NCBI GenBank assembly: GCA_965153355.1
Contig: OZ231127.1
Coordinates: forward strand, 77,500,001 to 77,564,000
Source of the DNA: Flaccisagitta enflata
Taxonomy: Eukaryota; Chaetognatha; Sagittoidea; Aphragmophora
DNA length: 64,000 bases
Direction of reading: 5' to 3'
In this document: piece by piece, positions 1 through 12,196 of the stretch
How positions within the stretch are numbered: the stretch's first letter is position 1
How the letters are laid out: the number at the start of each line of letters is the position of its first letter
Translations under genes and position numbers: made by a program
Notes under the pieces: generated by a model
The model's database searches: none
Told to the model about the DNA's origin: nothing
What the model saw: the letters and a program-made list of their open reading frames with translations, nothing else

Positions 1-595
1 TGCTAATTTGGAATTCTAATTGTGAGCTCGATTGGGCAAGTATTTCTAATTTTAAAGCGCCGGGACTAAAAATACAGATAGGAAATTGTTCAAAATTATC
101 TTTTATTTCTGATGCATGAAAGCCCGAGAGCAAAAGAGAAAGCATCGGGCTTGCAGGCTCGCTATAAAATCAGGCCTGAAAAAAGATAATGAAAGGTCAG
201 TATTTTTTTTCGCGATATAGCGACTAAAAGAGGCTTTGACCATCCATGTGTCAGTCTGTCCATTGGTAGGTCTATAAACATAACTGCATAAAAAAGTGCA
301 TATTGATTGAAATATCCAATGCAGTGGGGCATAATTTGGTTGCTTTTGTTGCAATGGTGAAATGAGGATAAAAAATAGCAAGATGTGCACATTTGGGAGT
401 CAGCAAATGCGCTACCGCCCACCAACAGTTCTGCGTGACTGTAGGGAAATTGGTGGATGCTAAGTGATTCGCCAACTGCATTCACAATTTTCTCATCGAA
501 AAAGAAGAGGGCAAACTGTAAGTGTATGGTGCAGAATCTGAAAGGGCTGTTGGAATCTAATATTAAGCCCAACTAGTTTTATCATTATTCAATCT
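1..595. other. No gene seen; fragment of family A element
   Basis: Short open frames here lack splice sites and recognisable domains. Around 211-276 the string GCGACTAAAAGAGGCTTTG followed by a TCAGTCTGTCC-like run matches the tail of the family A elements described below, in reverse orientation. The rest is plain AT-rich DNA. Confidence 0.5.
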
Positions 596-750
596 TTTTA
601 GTCGTGGACACTCGACTCTACACCTTACCATGTCGGACGGTCGGTAGATTGGTTGGTTTGTCCGTCACATTTTTGAATTCCGAGTGGTTTTCGCATTACT
701 GCTCCTGCCCAACCGTCCGCGACTGGATTGCCGTGTATCTGGCCTTAATC
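596..750 (-). mobile_element. Family A short element (pearl/HINE-like)
   Basis: On the minus strand it starts with a match to AACAAGGCCGGATACACGGC, passes the GTTGGGCAGGAGC motif, contains a decayed GGAC-type run, and ends in GAGTCG...CGACTAAAAA with the terminal hairpin. It is one of about 25 copies or fragments in this window. Confidence 0.7.
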
Positions 751-934
751 TACCTCTAAATTCATTTTCAACCAGAAATTCAGCGGTACCTGATGTCCTT
801 AAGTGTATTTGGGGACAAGATGGTGAGAGGGGCAGTAGCCCCGAAGGGACTGATGACCTATGCTGACTGATGGGGAGATTTAGGTCTTTTGGCCATTGGG
901 CTAAAATTTGGTCTTTCAGGCAAAAATTTGGTTG

Positions 935-1480
935 AACTGGTCATCGAAGGACAATATGTGGTCAGCAATTCCCATTGCCCTGCTTTGCATGATTGTGATT
1001 TGGAGTGAGGGGAAGCAGGGCAGGGGCCCCCAAGGAGGTGAAGTCCTGCAGAACACAGGGGTTCTGTGAAGGATGCTTTGAGGCCTTAGATGTCTAATTT
1101 GAAGCCTGAGATGGCTAAAGTGAAGCCTTCAAGGACTGATTTGAGGCTTGAGAAGCCAGATTAGATGCTTGAGAAGTAAGATTTCAGGCCCAAATGGGCA
1201 GATTTCAGGATTTAAGGTACAGATTTCAGGTCTGATATAGCGGGTTTCAAGCCTGAGAGAATAGATTTCAGAACTTAAGGAGCAGATTTTAGGCCCAAAA
1301 CAGCGGATTTTAGGTTCAAGAGGGTGTATTATGGGTCTGAGAGGGCAGATTAAGGCCTGGGAGGCATGATGGGGGAAGATGAATAGACAAAATATGAACA
1401 AACAAATGCACAAACAAACAAAAGTCCCACTGTGTTGTACAGGACTTCGTTTCTTTTGGGGCTGCTGCCCAAAAGACTAG
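935..1480 (+). mobile_element. Family B fold-back element with minisatellite core
   Basis: The head resembles ACATGGTCAGCGGTACCC...GCCCTGC (here GTGGTCAGCAATTCCC). It is followed by GGGCAGGGGCCCC and the string AAGTCCTGCAGAACACAGGG. The core is a run of about 20-bp units (AGATTTCAGGCCTGA-like). The tail repeats the inner string inverted (CCCACTGTGTTGTACAGGAC) and ends in GGGGCTGCTGCCC. The inverted ends around a tandem core define the family. Confidence 0.65.
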
Positions 1481-1487
1481 GCATTGG

Positions 1488-1722
1488 GTATCAAGACCAT
1501 ATTTTGGGCCTTATGCCTTGGATTTAAGCCTCAAAACTGGAATTTTGGCCTCAATGCTGGGATTTGGGCTTCAAGACTGGGATTTGGGCCTAAAAATTGG
1601 GATTTGAGCCCAAAGGCTTTGATTTGAATTTTAGGGGAGGGAGGACAGAAGAGGAGAAATTTCCCTCATGTGTGAAAGCATAAGTCATTAGCCCCTTTGG
1701 AGTCGCTGCCCAAATAGCAGCC
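1488..1722 (+). mobile_element. Family B partial copy, second core type
   Basis: About 20-bp units of the form GGGATTTGGGCCTCAAGACT are followed by CCCTCATGTGTGAAAGCATAA and AGTCGCTGCCC. The same core and tail occur in the complete copy at 48.84-49.53 kb, so this is a head-less or truncated relative. Confidence 0.6.
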
Positions 1723-1859
1723 TAAATTCTTTTAAATGCGACCATTCTAGGCTGTAGCTCAATTTGTTTAGAAAATAGAAGCTCTTAAAGTTGTAACGGT
1801 TTTTGTTATTTTTCGGAAAATAATATCAACTTTGAAGGATTGTTGCTCCTAAACGAATA

Positions 1860-1941
1860 GAGCAATTGAGCTGGTTTTGGGCTCATTTTAAAGAGCTGTG
1901 TCTGCTCTTTAAAATGAGCCCAAGTTGAGCTTAATTGCTCA
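1860..1941. repeat. Perfect 20-bp stem hairpin
   Basis: Positions 1877-1896 and 1904-1923 are exact reverse complements around a 7-base loop. Pairing continues imperfectly outward (AGCAATTGAGCT against AGTTGAGCTTAATTGCT). No coding frame spans it. Confidence 0.85.
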
Positions 1942-2205
1942 ATTCCTTAAAGAGATAAAAGCTTTAGAAGTTACCTTTTTCAGATGGAAAAGGTTAAAAA
2001 TGGTCTGTACCACTCACCTACAAAAAATGTAAATTGAAAAAAAAGTTAGAGCTAGATTTTTTTGGGGACGGTTTTCCCATATGCAGGGGACCCTTTGGGA
2101 GTAGGATGTGAAAAAATTGGAGGGTGTCCCCTCTCAAATACTTGTAACATGTCCCTTAGAGGGGGTGCCCTAAAGTGAGGTTGGTGGCGATAAAAATGAC
2201 GTCGA

Positions 2206-2832
<627 letters not shown>

Positions 2833-3014
2833 CCCCTTCACCATACAAGATCGTATGATCGGTCTGATGGTTGATGAGAAAGAGAAAGAGAAAGAGAAAG
2901 AAAGAAAAAGAGAAAGAAAATGAAAGAAGGAAAAGGAAAGAGAAAGAAAGTGAAACAGAGAGAAACAAAAAGGAAGAGAAAGAAGAGATGGTGGTCCCCC
3001 GTCGAGGGTCAAGA

Positions 3015-3880
3015 GGTGCTTGACTTCGAATTGTGTTTGCGTGGGTGTGCTTGAGTGCTCGTCTACTTTTAGGTGTGCATGAGTGCTCATTTGCTTATAG
3101 GTGTGTGTAAGTCCATACTGTTTCGCAGGTGTGCATGAGTGCTCGTCTGCTTGTAGGTGTGCATGAGTCTATACTTGTATGTATGCCAGAGTGCTCGCTT
3201 GCTTGACAGTGTGCATGAGTCCATACTTGCTTGTTGTTGTGCTTGAGTGCTCAATAGCTTTTATATATGCAACTGTGGAATGTGGATCAATCCATACTTG
3301 CTTGTTGGTGTGCTTGAGTGCTCGATTGCTTGTAGGCGTTCATGAGTTCATACTCATTAGTAGGTAAGCTTGAGTGCTTGAATGCTTTTAGGTGAGTCCA
3401 TACTTGCTTGTTGCTGTGCATGAGTCCATACTTGCTTCTTGTGTGGTTGAGTGCTTGATTGCTTGAAGGTGTGGTTGAGTGCTCATTTGCTTGTAGGTGT
3501 GTGTGAGTCCATACTTGCTCGCAGGTGTGCTTGAGTGCTTTATTGCTTGTAAGTGTGCATGAGTACATACATTCTTGCAAGTTGGTGTGGATGAGTCCAT
3601 ACATGCTTTTTGGTGTGCTTGAGTGCTTGATTGCTTTTAGGTGTGCATGATTCCATACTTGCTTGTTGGTATGCTTGAGACTCGTGCGAGTTTGCTTTTA
3701 GATGTGCATGATTTTATACTTGCTTGTCGGTTTGCTTGAGTGCATGTTTGCCTGAAGGTGTGCATAAGTCCATTCTTGCTTGCTGATGAGCTTGAATACT
3801 CAATTACTCATAGGTGTGCATGAGTCCATACTTGCTCGCTGGTATGCTGGAGTGCTGAATTGCTTGTAGGTGTCCATAAC
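3015..3880 (+). repeat. ~55-bp minisatellite, about 15 diverged units
   Basis: Units alternate GTGTGCATGAGTCCATACTT and GCTTGAGTGCTCGATTGCTT, each ending in GTAGGTGTG-like spacers. The units are diverged, so the array is old or not being homogenised. It ends at about 3880 before plain AT-rich DNA. Confidence 0.85.
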
Positions 3881-4134
3881 TTTGGCAAAGTAAAAAGACA
3901 AACATACTTACGTACTGCAAAAACTTATGAAGATCTTGTCCGATTTGCATAATATCTCAGGTGGATAAAATACATGATTTCAGATATCTTAGACAAATAT
4001 TGCATCCAAAATCTTATCGATTTTTCTTTTCTGCCAAAACGCTAATCTTTTCCCTCTGAAGGCTGCCGACTTGTCAAATCTTCCTACAACCTTGGTTGTA
4101 TACTATCAATATCACACCAATGCATAGACAGTTC

Positions 4135-6001
4135 GGTCTAATATCCGCTAGCCCAAAACCCTTTGAAAAAAAAAAATTAAACCGTCTCCAAATTTTTGCA
4201 CACTAGTCCTAAAAAAGGTGAAGATTAAGAATATAAACTTTATTTTACCCGATTGCGAGCCAAAAAAATTAGAAACACTTTTTTTGGGAAAAAATGGTGT
4301 TTTTTTTAGATAAATAGCATAAAGATACATCTCTGAAGAAGTAATATGCCCTGGTATTAATAAATAATCATCTGCTGAATATTTGTGAGAAATTTTATGA
4401 AATTTCGTCAACGTTAAGATGCCTAAAATGCATTATAAAACTTGAAAAATCTAAAAAATCAGCCTTGATGAAAAGATAATGTCTAAAAGAGCTGATGGGA
4501 TGTTAGAAATCATAAAAATATACTTCCCCACACATTTTCATGCATACTATCTAGAACATATGTATATCGACAGGCATTTAAAGCAATAACTCTATAAAGA
4601 ATAAAAAAATTACATAAAAATCAGTGAGATTCTGAAACTACTTCGAATTTCTGACCAAATGCCGCAAATCGCATCCTGTTAGCTCAAGCCATTTAGAAAT
4701 GACAAGCAAAACAAGATTGATACTCCATTCAAAAAATAACAAAAAAAATGCATCTAGTTTCTTTACAAGTTACTAAGTCTCTTTTCAGATAGATTGGAGG
4801 TTTTTTCACCCTATTTTTGGTCCTCATTACAGCGCCTAACACCTTTGTTGCATTTTCTTGGTTGATTTCAACCTCTCTGAGTCATTAGGATTGCAACTGA
4901 AGCAAAAGGGAGAACATAGCATACACTTAGGAATTTTTTAAATAAAATTTTATGAGGGAGAGTAATCATGCATTTATTCTCAGCATTTTTGTAAAAATGC
5001 TTAGAAATCTATATACAGTTTGTTGTTGAACGCCAAAGATGTAATATTAAGTATCCATCATATTTTGGAGATTTTTTTATGATTCCCATACTGATAGATT
5101 ATTCAATCCCTATACTGTCGATATACTTATGTTCTAGATAGTACCTGATGAATATTAGACAAATTATAACCAAAAAAACAAATTACGACAATATGCAAAT
5201 GAGCTTTTGGGCGAAAATTGCTAAAAACCCACAAAATCGCTCTTTTTTCTCAAAATATGATGATTTTTGCTCTGTTAACCTACTTCAAACCTAGCAAGGT
5301 TTCTTTTGATAAAAAATAGAAGAAAATTTTGATCATGTTATGTACATGACAGTGTTGTATACATGCCAAAAGACACTTTTTAAGTTCTTGACAGGGGGAA
5401 AATTGCTAAAAACTCATTAAAAGAAAGCTTGCTAGGTTTGAAGTAGGTTAACAGAGCAAAAACCATCATATTTTGAGAAGAAATAGCAATTTTATGGGTT
5501 TTAGCAATTTTCGCCCAAAAGCTCATTTGCATATTGTCGTAATTTGGTTTTTTGGTTATAATTCGTCCAATATTCATCAGGTATGCCTGAAAATTTGTGG
5601 GGAAGTATATTTTTATGATTTCTAACATCCCATGAGCTCTTTTAGACATTATCTTTTTATCAAGGCTGATTTTTTTTTTAGGTTTCTAATGCATTTTAGG
5701 CATCTTAACGTTGACGAAATTTTGTGAAATTTCTCACAAATATTCAGCAGATGATTATTTATCAATACCAGGGCATATTACTTCTTCAGAGATGTATATT
5801 CATGCTATTTATCTAAAAAAACCACCATTTTTAGCCAAAAAAAGTGTTTCTAATTTTTTCGGCTCGCAAGCGGGTAAAATAAAGTTGATATTCTTTATCT
5901 ACACCTTTTTTAGGACTAGCGTGCAAAAATTTGGAGACGGTTTAATTTTTTTTTTTTCAAAACTCTTAAAATTGAGCTTTTGGGCTAGCGGATATTAGAC
6001 C
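4135..6001. mobile_element. Long inverted-repeat (palindromic) element
   Basis: It starts with GGTCTAATATCCGCTAGCCC and ends with its reverse complement. The arms are about 600 bp and pair along most of their length (for example the GGAGACGGTTTAA, GCATCTTAACGTTGACGAAA and AATATGCAAATGAGC segments occur in both orientations), with a centre near 5.32-5.38 kb. The left arm is interrupted by a second element (4547-5141). No transposase frame is visible. No target duplication is clear at the outer ends. Confidence 0.85.
4547..5141. mobile_element. TA-flanked inverted-repeat element nested in the palindrome
   Basis: The ends are CTATCTAGAACAT and its reverse complement, with similarity extending into GTATATCGACAG. 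The element is bounded by TA on both sides (4545-4546 and 5142-5143). Removing it restores the left arm of the host palindrome, where GCATACCTGATG is matched in the right arm. This indicates a Tc1/mariner-type non-autonomous insertion. Confidence 0.85.
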
Positions 6002-6111
6002 AAGTTACGCACTTACTATGTGACGTGCCATATCATTTCTACGATCCACATCTGCACACATAATTGTTTTAGTCAGACAAAGCCGAGAGCCAAAACCACA
6101 GCGATAGAAGA

Positions 6112-6566
6112 AACAAGTCATCCAAGGATCGCACATGGTCAGCGGTACCCAATGCCCTGCTTGGAGTGATGAGCTGAAGAATTGGAGTGAAAGCAGAGCA
6201 GCGGCCCCAAAGGGGCAAATTTCCAAACGTCCTGAGAGGGCATATTTGAGGCCTTGGTAGCAACTTTCCATGTTATTCAATAAGAATTTTGCATTTTTTT
6301 CAATTTCTCGTCAATTTACCATGTCACTCAATGGGATTTTTACATTTTTCTCAATTTTCCTTAATTTTCTATATTATTCAATGGGAATCATGCAATTTTA
6401 AACCTTTTTGTAAACTTTCTATGTTATTCAATGGGAAGCTTGTATTTTGTCAATTTCCCATGGGAATTTGAAGCTTGAGAAGCTTTAGGGGGGCGTACGG
6501 ACATACAGAAATTCACCACTGTGTCCTAGCGGACATCGGCCCTTTGGGGCCGCTGCCCAATAAGGG
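6112..6566 (+). mobile_element. Family B fold-back element, ATTCAATGGGAA core
   Basis: The head is AGTCATCCAAGGATCGCACA then TGGTCAGCGGTACCC, followed by AGAGCAGCGGCCCCAAAGGG. The core consists of about 35-bp units containing CCATGTTATTCAATGGGAAT. The tail, TGTGTCCTAGCGGACATCGG, ends in CCTTTGGGGCCGCTGCCC. It shares this core with the copy at 52.74-53.26 kb. Confidence 0.75.
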
Positions 6567-7422
6567 CGCGTTAAATTCTCTAAACCCCTACCACTGTTTT
6601 TGTAACCAGTCGCCGATTGTTCAGTGCTCAGATTTCTGGACCTTCTACAGCCCTCCTACGACTGGGCCCGTTGGGCCTTCGCTGAGCGTCACTGACCGTG
6701 ACGCTCACATGGCAGGCAATGGCGCCCTCCGCAGCCTTCGGATACGAGTATCTCGCTTAACTTCGAATTTCTTCATTTCATACTTCAAACTTAGTAACCT
6801 TTCCATCTGAATTTTTTACAGTATTCAAACTCGTACTGATTTTTTTTCTAAAGAAACTTGTTTCTTTTATCTTTTATGCTTAGCAAAAACAGTGTTCTGC
6901 CTTAAAAAACGGTTGTCTCAATACGACATTATGCAATTCATGTTCGAAACGCTGAGACCGATATCCTTTTCTTTAGGACACTTCAAGATATCATCTCACG
7001 AGGCAAGGTCTGCTAGAAATGTGCTTTTCCTACTTTGACCTTATTCATATTTCAAATAGCAAGAGAGGAAAGGCAATACTGCCTGTTGAACATCAAACAT
7101 TCAAACATTCATCCATCCCGACTATATTCACCATAACACCAATACATTGCCAATGTAGCCATAATCACTACGATTTCTTCAAAGAAATCTCTTCAAAATG
7201 GCAATTTCTTCATAATCCATCGCCAATGAATGTTGCATTAGTGTCTTTACTGTTAATCCGAATAGTCGCCAAATTTCTAGTCAACCCTGATCATGATAAA
7301 GCAGTAAACAACTGACAAAAAACGATGCGGCATATCCTTATTTTATTCTAGGTTTTGAAAAATTGCGAATATGCGACAGACTGTCACTGACAGTCTGAGG
7401 GACTCGTCCCTTGTGTTGGAAA
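6567..7422. other. No supported gene
   Basis: Short frames of up to about 110 codons occur (6475-6810, 7019-7315), but neither has a recognisable domain or codon structure. The first overlaps the tail of the family B element. I see ordinary AT-rich intergenic DNA. Confidence 0.4.
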
Positions 7423-7626
7423 AACAAGGCCGGATACACGGCTACCCCAGTCGCGTGCGGGTGGGCAGGGGCTGTATTTGAGGTCACTAAATCATTTGGG
7501 CAGGAGCGGTGAGGCCAAAGACAGCAAAAACCAAAAAAAATAAAGGGTGACGGACGGACGGACGGACGGACGGACGGACGGACCGACAAAGCGGGTTGTA
7601 GAGTCGCGTAGCACGCGACTAAAAAT
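7423..7626 (+). mobile_element. Family A element, complete copy
   Basis: It begins ACAAGGCCGGATACACGGCT, passes GTCGCGTGCGGGTGGGCAGG, and contains a (GGAC)n tract of about 30 bp. It ends CAAAGCGGGTTGTAGAGTCG with the hairpin GTCGCG-TAGCA-CGCGAC and AAAAA. This is a useful type copy for the family. Confidence 0.8.
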
Positions 7627-8496
7627 TGCCTTTCCAAAACGACATGAGAAATAACTAATTGGCACTTTTATTTCTTCATGTTTCTTTTTTTTCGAACGTC
7701 TGGTTGAGGGTTGGCACCCTCCGCGGCCGGCTGCAGACTGTTGACTGTTTAATTTTTGAGGGGTGCAAATATTTTTTCCTCCATTTCTCGCTCGTCTTTC
7801 TTACTTTATAAGGCAGTGGCCCAAAGAGTTAACCTGCTGAATGAAGTTTTATCCCACTTAAAAGGACCATCAATATGCATCGCTAATTTGTGCGGTTATC
7901 CATTTATCCATTCAACGGGAAGTAGGCCTTAAGATACCGTTACATCTCGGAATTACGAATGTCAAGAGCCTGACAAATTTCATCCATAGTTGATAGATTT
8001 CCATTGTTACCAAAACAGAAAATGAAAGGAAATGATATGAGTCGACCAAAGATTTATGTCCGTTATAGGTGGATTTCCATCATACTTGGATCCGTGACAG
8101 TGAGGTTTAACTGATGAATTTCCCCTCCCCAAATTAAAGATACAAAACATGCAGTGTGTCTAAAGATGAGTTGGTCCGAAGCTATCAATGTTGCAGGCAC
8201 TTAGATGAATAGGATGATTTGGCGACGAAAGTAAGAATTTGTTTATTAATCATTTCGAGGCAAAACAAAAAGAAGAAAAAACGTTTTCTCCGACTTGCTT
8301 TGTGATGACAATGAGGGGCGTAATAGTCTAATCACATGCGTAGACATTAGTAGAAATAATGAAAAAAAGGTCGAGTAGAGAGAAAAAAAAAGGAAAAAAG
8401 ACGAAACTAACTTTCTCTTCCTTCCTTCCTTCCTTTTTTTCATTCCCTATCTTCGTGTCTTGATTTAAGTCTCATTTTTTCCATTCATTGTTTGTC
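7627..8496. other. No supported gene
   Basis: AT-rich DNA with a small CTTCC run near 8420. The 65-codon minus frame there is Lys/Phe/Leu low complexity. No splice-bounded exon was recognised. Confidence 0.4.
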
Positions 8497-8563
8497 TACC
8501 TGTCCGTCCATCTGTCTGTCTATCTGTCTGTCTGTCTATCTGTCTGTCTGTCTATCTGTCTGA

Positions 8564-8653
<90 letters not shown>

Positions 8654-8775
8654 GACACTCAGTCTACTTTTCATTTGTCTTGCTTGGTCCAGCCTCTGTG
8701 TGTCTCTCTGTCTGTCTCTGTCTGTCTGTCTCTCTCTCTCAGTCTCTCTCTCTCTCTCTGTCTCTCCCTGTCTCT
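8497..8775 (+). repeat. (TGTC)n followed by (CT)n microsatellites
   Basis: TGTC/TATC tetranucleotides run to 8653. After a 45-base spacer, CT and TGTC-rich repeats fill 8698-8775. The Cys/Leu/Ser frames over it are repeat artefacts. Confidence 0.95.
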
Positions 8776-10149
8776 CACCTATATTTAAACAACAAATTCC
8801 TCCGAAAAAGAGGGAAAAAATCAAAGAGAACAGAAATTGAATGCGAGATTCGCCTTATCAGAAAGCTTTAAGCGCTTTGACAAGTAAAAAGAGAAAAAAA
8901 AACTTACTAAGCTTAAAAACTGAACCATGTGCGAGTGCACTAAGAACAGGCTAGAACGAGTTTTTTTTGTCACAAGACCACCTTTAAGGAAAAAGTGTAA
9001 AAATCATATTGAAGAGTTGAGTTTCAGCGCTGATGACTGATGGAATTTAATGGATTGCGAAAATTTTTGTTTGTTTTTTTTCTTTTCTTTTTTTGATTTT
9101 GCTTTCCCACATACGTCGTGTAGACAATCAGATATTTGAATGATCAAAAGCGTTACATGATATCATATTGTAGTCGGTGGTACAAGGCCCCCTCCATATG
9201 TTGCAGTTTGGATTTTGTCGAGGCATTTGTTGCAGTTGTCATGCCAAGAGCCTCGTTCATGCATAACAAGACGTGTAAGAATTATCCTCTCATTTTTTTC
9301 TCTCGACGTTTCTATCAGTGAAGGCAGCCCCGTTTCTCTTTCCCCTCCCTCCCCACCATTCAATCCTAGCCGTTCATCTCCCCTCCCATATACCCCCCTT
9401 TTCTGAGATCATTTCTTTTTTGATATCATTGGCACGATTCAAAGACAGAAAAAAAAAGACAAAACAAACCTTTTAGACAGGTAATGAAGGCTAATGCGTA
9501 AGTCGTTCTTAGGGAAAACAACATGCATGATTAATGAACTGTCTTTTTGAGCATTAATGATAACTACCAAATCCTAATCTCTCCATGAAGCAAATACAAA
9601 GTATCATATCATTCATATGCCATCGGTGATAAACAATTTTTTCAATGCAAAAGGGGAGTTTTTACCACGGGACCATATACATAAATGTATAACTATCATT
9701 ATCCATTTCCTCAATGGCGCCCGAGCCCTTTTTAGAGCCAATACCGGCAATGGAAGCTTCGAGGTGCTTAACCACGATTTGTCATGTGGGCTTTTTAAAA
9801 ATGATTCTGGAATCTATTTAAACGACCATTTAGTCTCAACCCTCAAATAGTGATCTTGCGCAAACATTTTAGCGTGTTTAGGGGCTCGATTCCAAAGCCA
9901 AACAGCGCCATAATTTCTTCCAATCCTTTCCAACTAATCCGGGATATTTCCTTCAAAGCACGTCTCTGGCAACTTTATATATTTCATCTTCTTTTTGTGT
10001 CTCGTGAAACAGAATCTATAAGACCTTAAGTCTGTCCTTCAGTCTGTCTGTCTTTCCGTTATGATTTACTCATGGGTTATCTATCAGTTTGTTTTTTGTT
10101 TTTTTTTTGTATTTTTTTGTATAACAGACCCAGCCTATCAGGCTTTGTG
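8776..10149. other. No supported gene
   Basis: A 77-codon frame at 9617-9850 has unbiased composition but no domain, start context or intron evidence. The rest is plain AT-rich DNA. Confidence 0.35.
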
Positions 10150-10167
10150 ACCTATCTCGTAGCCGTA

Positions 10168-10252
10168 GCCCAACTCCAACACCAATACCAACACCAATAC
10201 CAACACCAACACCAACATCAACACCAACACCAACACCATCCACCACAAACCG
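10168..10252 (+). repeat. (CAACAC)n-type hexanucleotide repeat
   Basis: Units of CAACAC/CAATAC with a few ATC variants, ending before CATCCACCACAAACC. Confidence 0.85.
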
Positions 10253-10349
10253 CCCACTGACGCGCGTTATTGTTTTTCAAAGACACATTCAATCACGTTC
10301 GGTGACGTTCCTATGCCGGTCACTTGGTCGCTCAAGCTTCGCTTTTTCC

Positions 10350-10685
10350 AAACAAGGTCAACACCTATGACAACACCTATAACTCGCGTGCGGAACGTAT
10401 ATACCTTTGGATGACTTAAATTGACCCTAGATGACTGCAAATGACTTAAAATGACTGAAAACAACTTGAAATGACGTAGAACAATTCAAAATAACATAAA
10501 TGACTAAAATGACTTAATTGGCTCAAGTGACTCAATATGACTCAGAATGACTAAAAATGACTCAGAATGACTCAGAATGACTTAGAATGATCTAAAACGA
10601 CTAAAAATGACAAAAAGTAATGAAAAAAGTAAATTGTGATGAACGGACCGACGGACTGACGGACAAAGTGGGTTGTAGAGTAAGT
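10350..10685 (+). mobile_element. Family A element, AATGACT-core subtype, broken tail
   Basis: It starts CAAGGTCAACACCTATGACA, with a partly duplicated CAACACCTATAACTCGCGTG. It carries a run of about 10-bp AATGACTTAA units at 10410-10620, then GGACCGACGGACTGACGGAC and AAAGTGGGTTGTAGAGT. The terminal hairpin is lost after GAGT. Confidence 0.75.
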
Positions 10686-11290
10686 TTTGCTAGAAGAGCG
10701 GAGGGTCCGCTGGAACAATGTTTGCCGTCATTGGATCAATAGTTGTATATTTTATTATATTTGATAATGTTAAAATTGGAATGTTAAGAAAAAAAAACAT
10801 AACTAGAATCGTGAGACTCTCGCCTTTAATATGAATGTAGACTTGACAATACATTTGCTGTACGTGAAAATTGTTTGATACATAATTATATGTCAAAATA
10901 GAAAAAAAAATGAAAAAAATCATTAAAAAAGGTCTCTCATAGCAAAACGATACGCAGAGTATAGATAAAAATATCAATTTTTCTTTTTAGAATCTTGAAC
11001 AGAATGAGGTGACAATGATTCAAGCCAAATTTGAAATATACATCTTTTTTTCTTGATAACTTATTACATACTTGAAATATTCAAACCTTGATTTGACCAA
11101 CTTCCTGTGCTCGCTTAAAGCCGCTTAATGAGATTAAGCTAGCCCTGATATAAATCTATGTGTATGCCAAAGCTCAATATGAACAGTTTTGTCAGCTAGC
11201 GTCAGCTAGAGTCAGCTAGCATTCAAAGATATCCTATCATATGCAAATTAATTTTACAAATGCAAAAAAAAGTTTATTTGAAAATGATCT

Positions 11291-11331
11291 GAGAGAGGGG
11301 GGAGAGAGAAAGAGGGGGGGAGAGAGAGAGG

Positions 11332-11412
<81 letters not shown>
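11291..11412 (+). repeat. (GA)n microsatellite
   Basis: GA dinucleotides, interrupted by G-runs at the left end. Confidence 0.97.
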
Positions 11413-11415
<3 letters not shown>

Positions 11416-11607
11416 AAAAGGATTGGTTTAAGTGAATTTGTTGCTTTAGATTATTAATTATTTAATTTTCTAGTCCCTTACTTTTACTAATTCCTTAAAA
11501 AACAAATCAAGAGTTTTGTCCTTTGAATATATATATATTTGTTATCATAATATTTTGAAATGTTGCATTGTATTTTATGATTTTTATTGCTCTGAGGTAT
11601 TTGATAT

Positions 11608-11797
11608 TTATATGTCGCGCGCACGCGCCTCTACAACCCATTTTGGTTGGTTGGTTGGTCAGTTGGTCACATTTTACTATTTTTTAATGATTTTATTTTT
11701 TGACTGCTCCTGCCAAAATGGTCTGGTGACCTCAAATATGGCCCCTGCCCACCCGTACGCGACTTCGATAGCCGTGTATCCGGCCTTGTTTTTAGGT
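11608..11797 (-). mobile_element. Family A element
   Basis: On the minus strand it runs from AACAAGGCCGGATACACGGC through GTGGGCAGGGGCC to a GACCAACCAACC run and GGGTTGTAGAGGCGCGTGCG. All landmarks are present in order, with a decayed ACGG tract. Confidence 0.75.
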
Positions 11798-11870
11798 AAA
11801 AAGTGATGATAGCAATAGAGCTCAGCAATATTTGTATAAATCTACAAGCATCTATCTGCCTTTGTCTTTG

Positions 11871-11871
<1 letters not shown>

Positions 11872-11956
<85 letters not shown>
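11872..11956 (+). repeat. (CT)n microsatellite
   Basis: About 40 CT dinucleotides with a TCTGTC-rich left edge. Confidence 0.97.
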
Positions 11957-11961
<5 letters not shown>

Positions 11962-12170
11962 TTGATGAGCTATTCTATCTCTATCCACAGAAAAATCGGG
12001 CGGCAAAATATTCACTGAAGGGTCTTGTGTTCTGGAAGGACAAAAGATGCTTTGAAATTGCTAAAAATATGCCATTTTCAGCTAGTCCACAGTATTTTCG
12101 ACCAGGAATCCGAAAATCATGGTCTCGAAGGGCTCCGGAAACCATTTCAATATCTTATGCTAATACTTAT

Positions 12171-12196
12171 GTAGAGTAGCGTGCACGCGACTAATA
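12171..12196 (+). mobile_element. Family A tail fragment
   Basis: Only the terminal hairpin is left: AGTAGCGTGCACGCGACT followed by AATAA. Confidence 0.55.

Noticed and set aside
9617-9850. 77-codon frame of normal composition
   Set aside because: No homology I recognise and no start, splice or neighbour support; expected by chance in AT-rich DNA.
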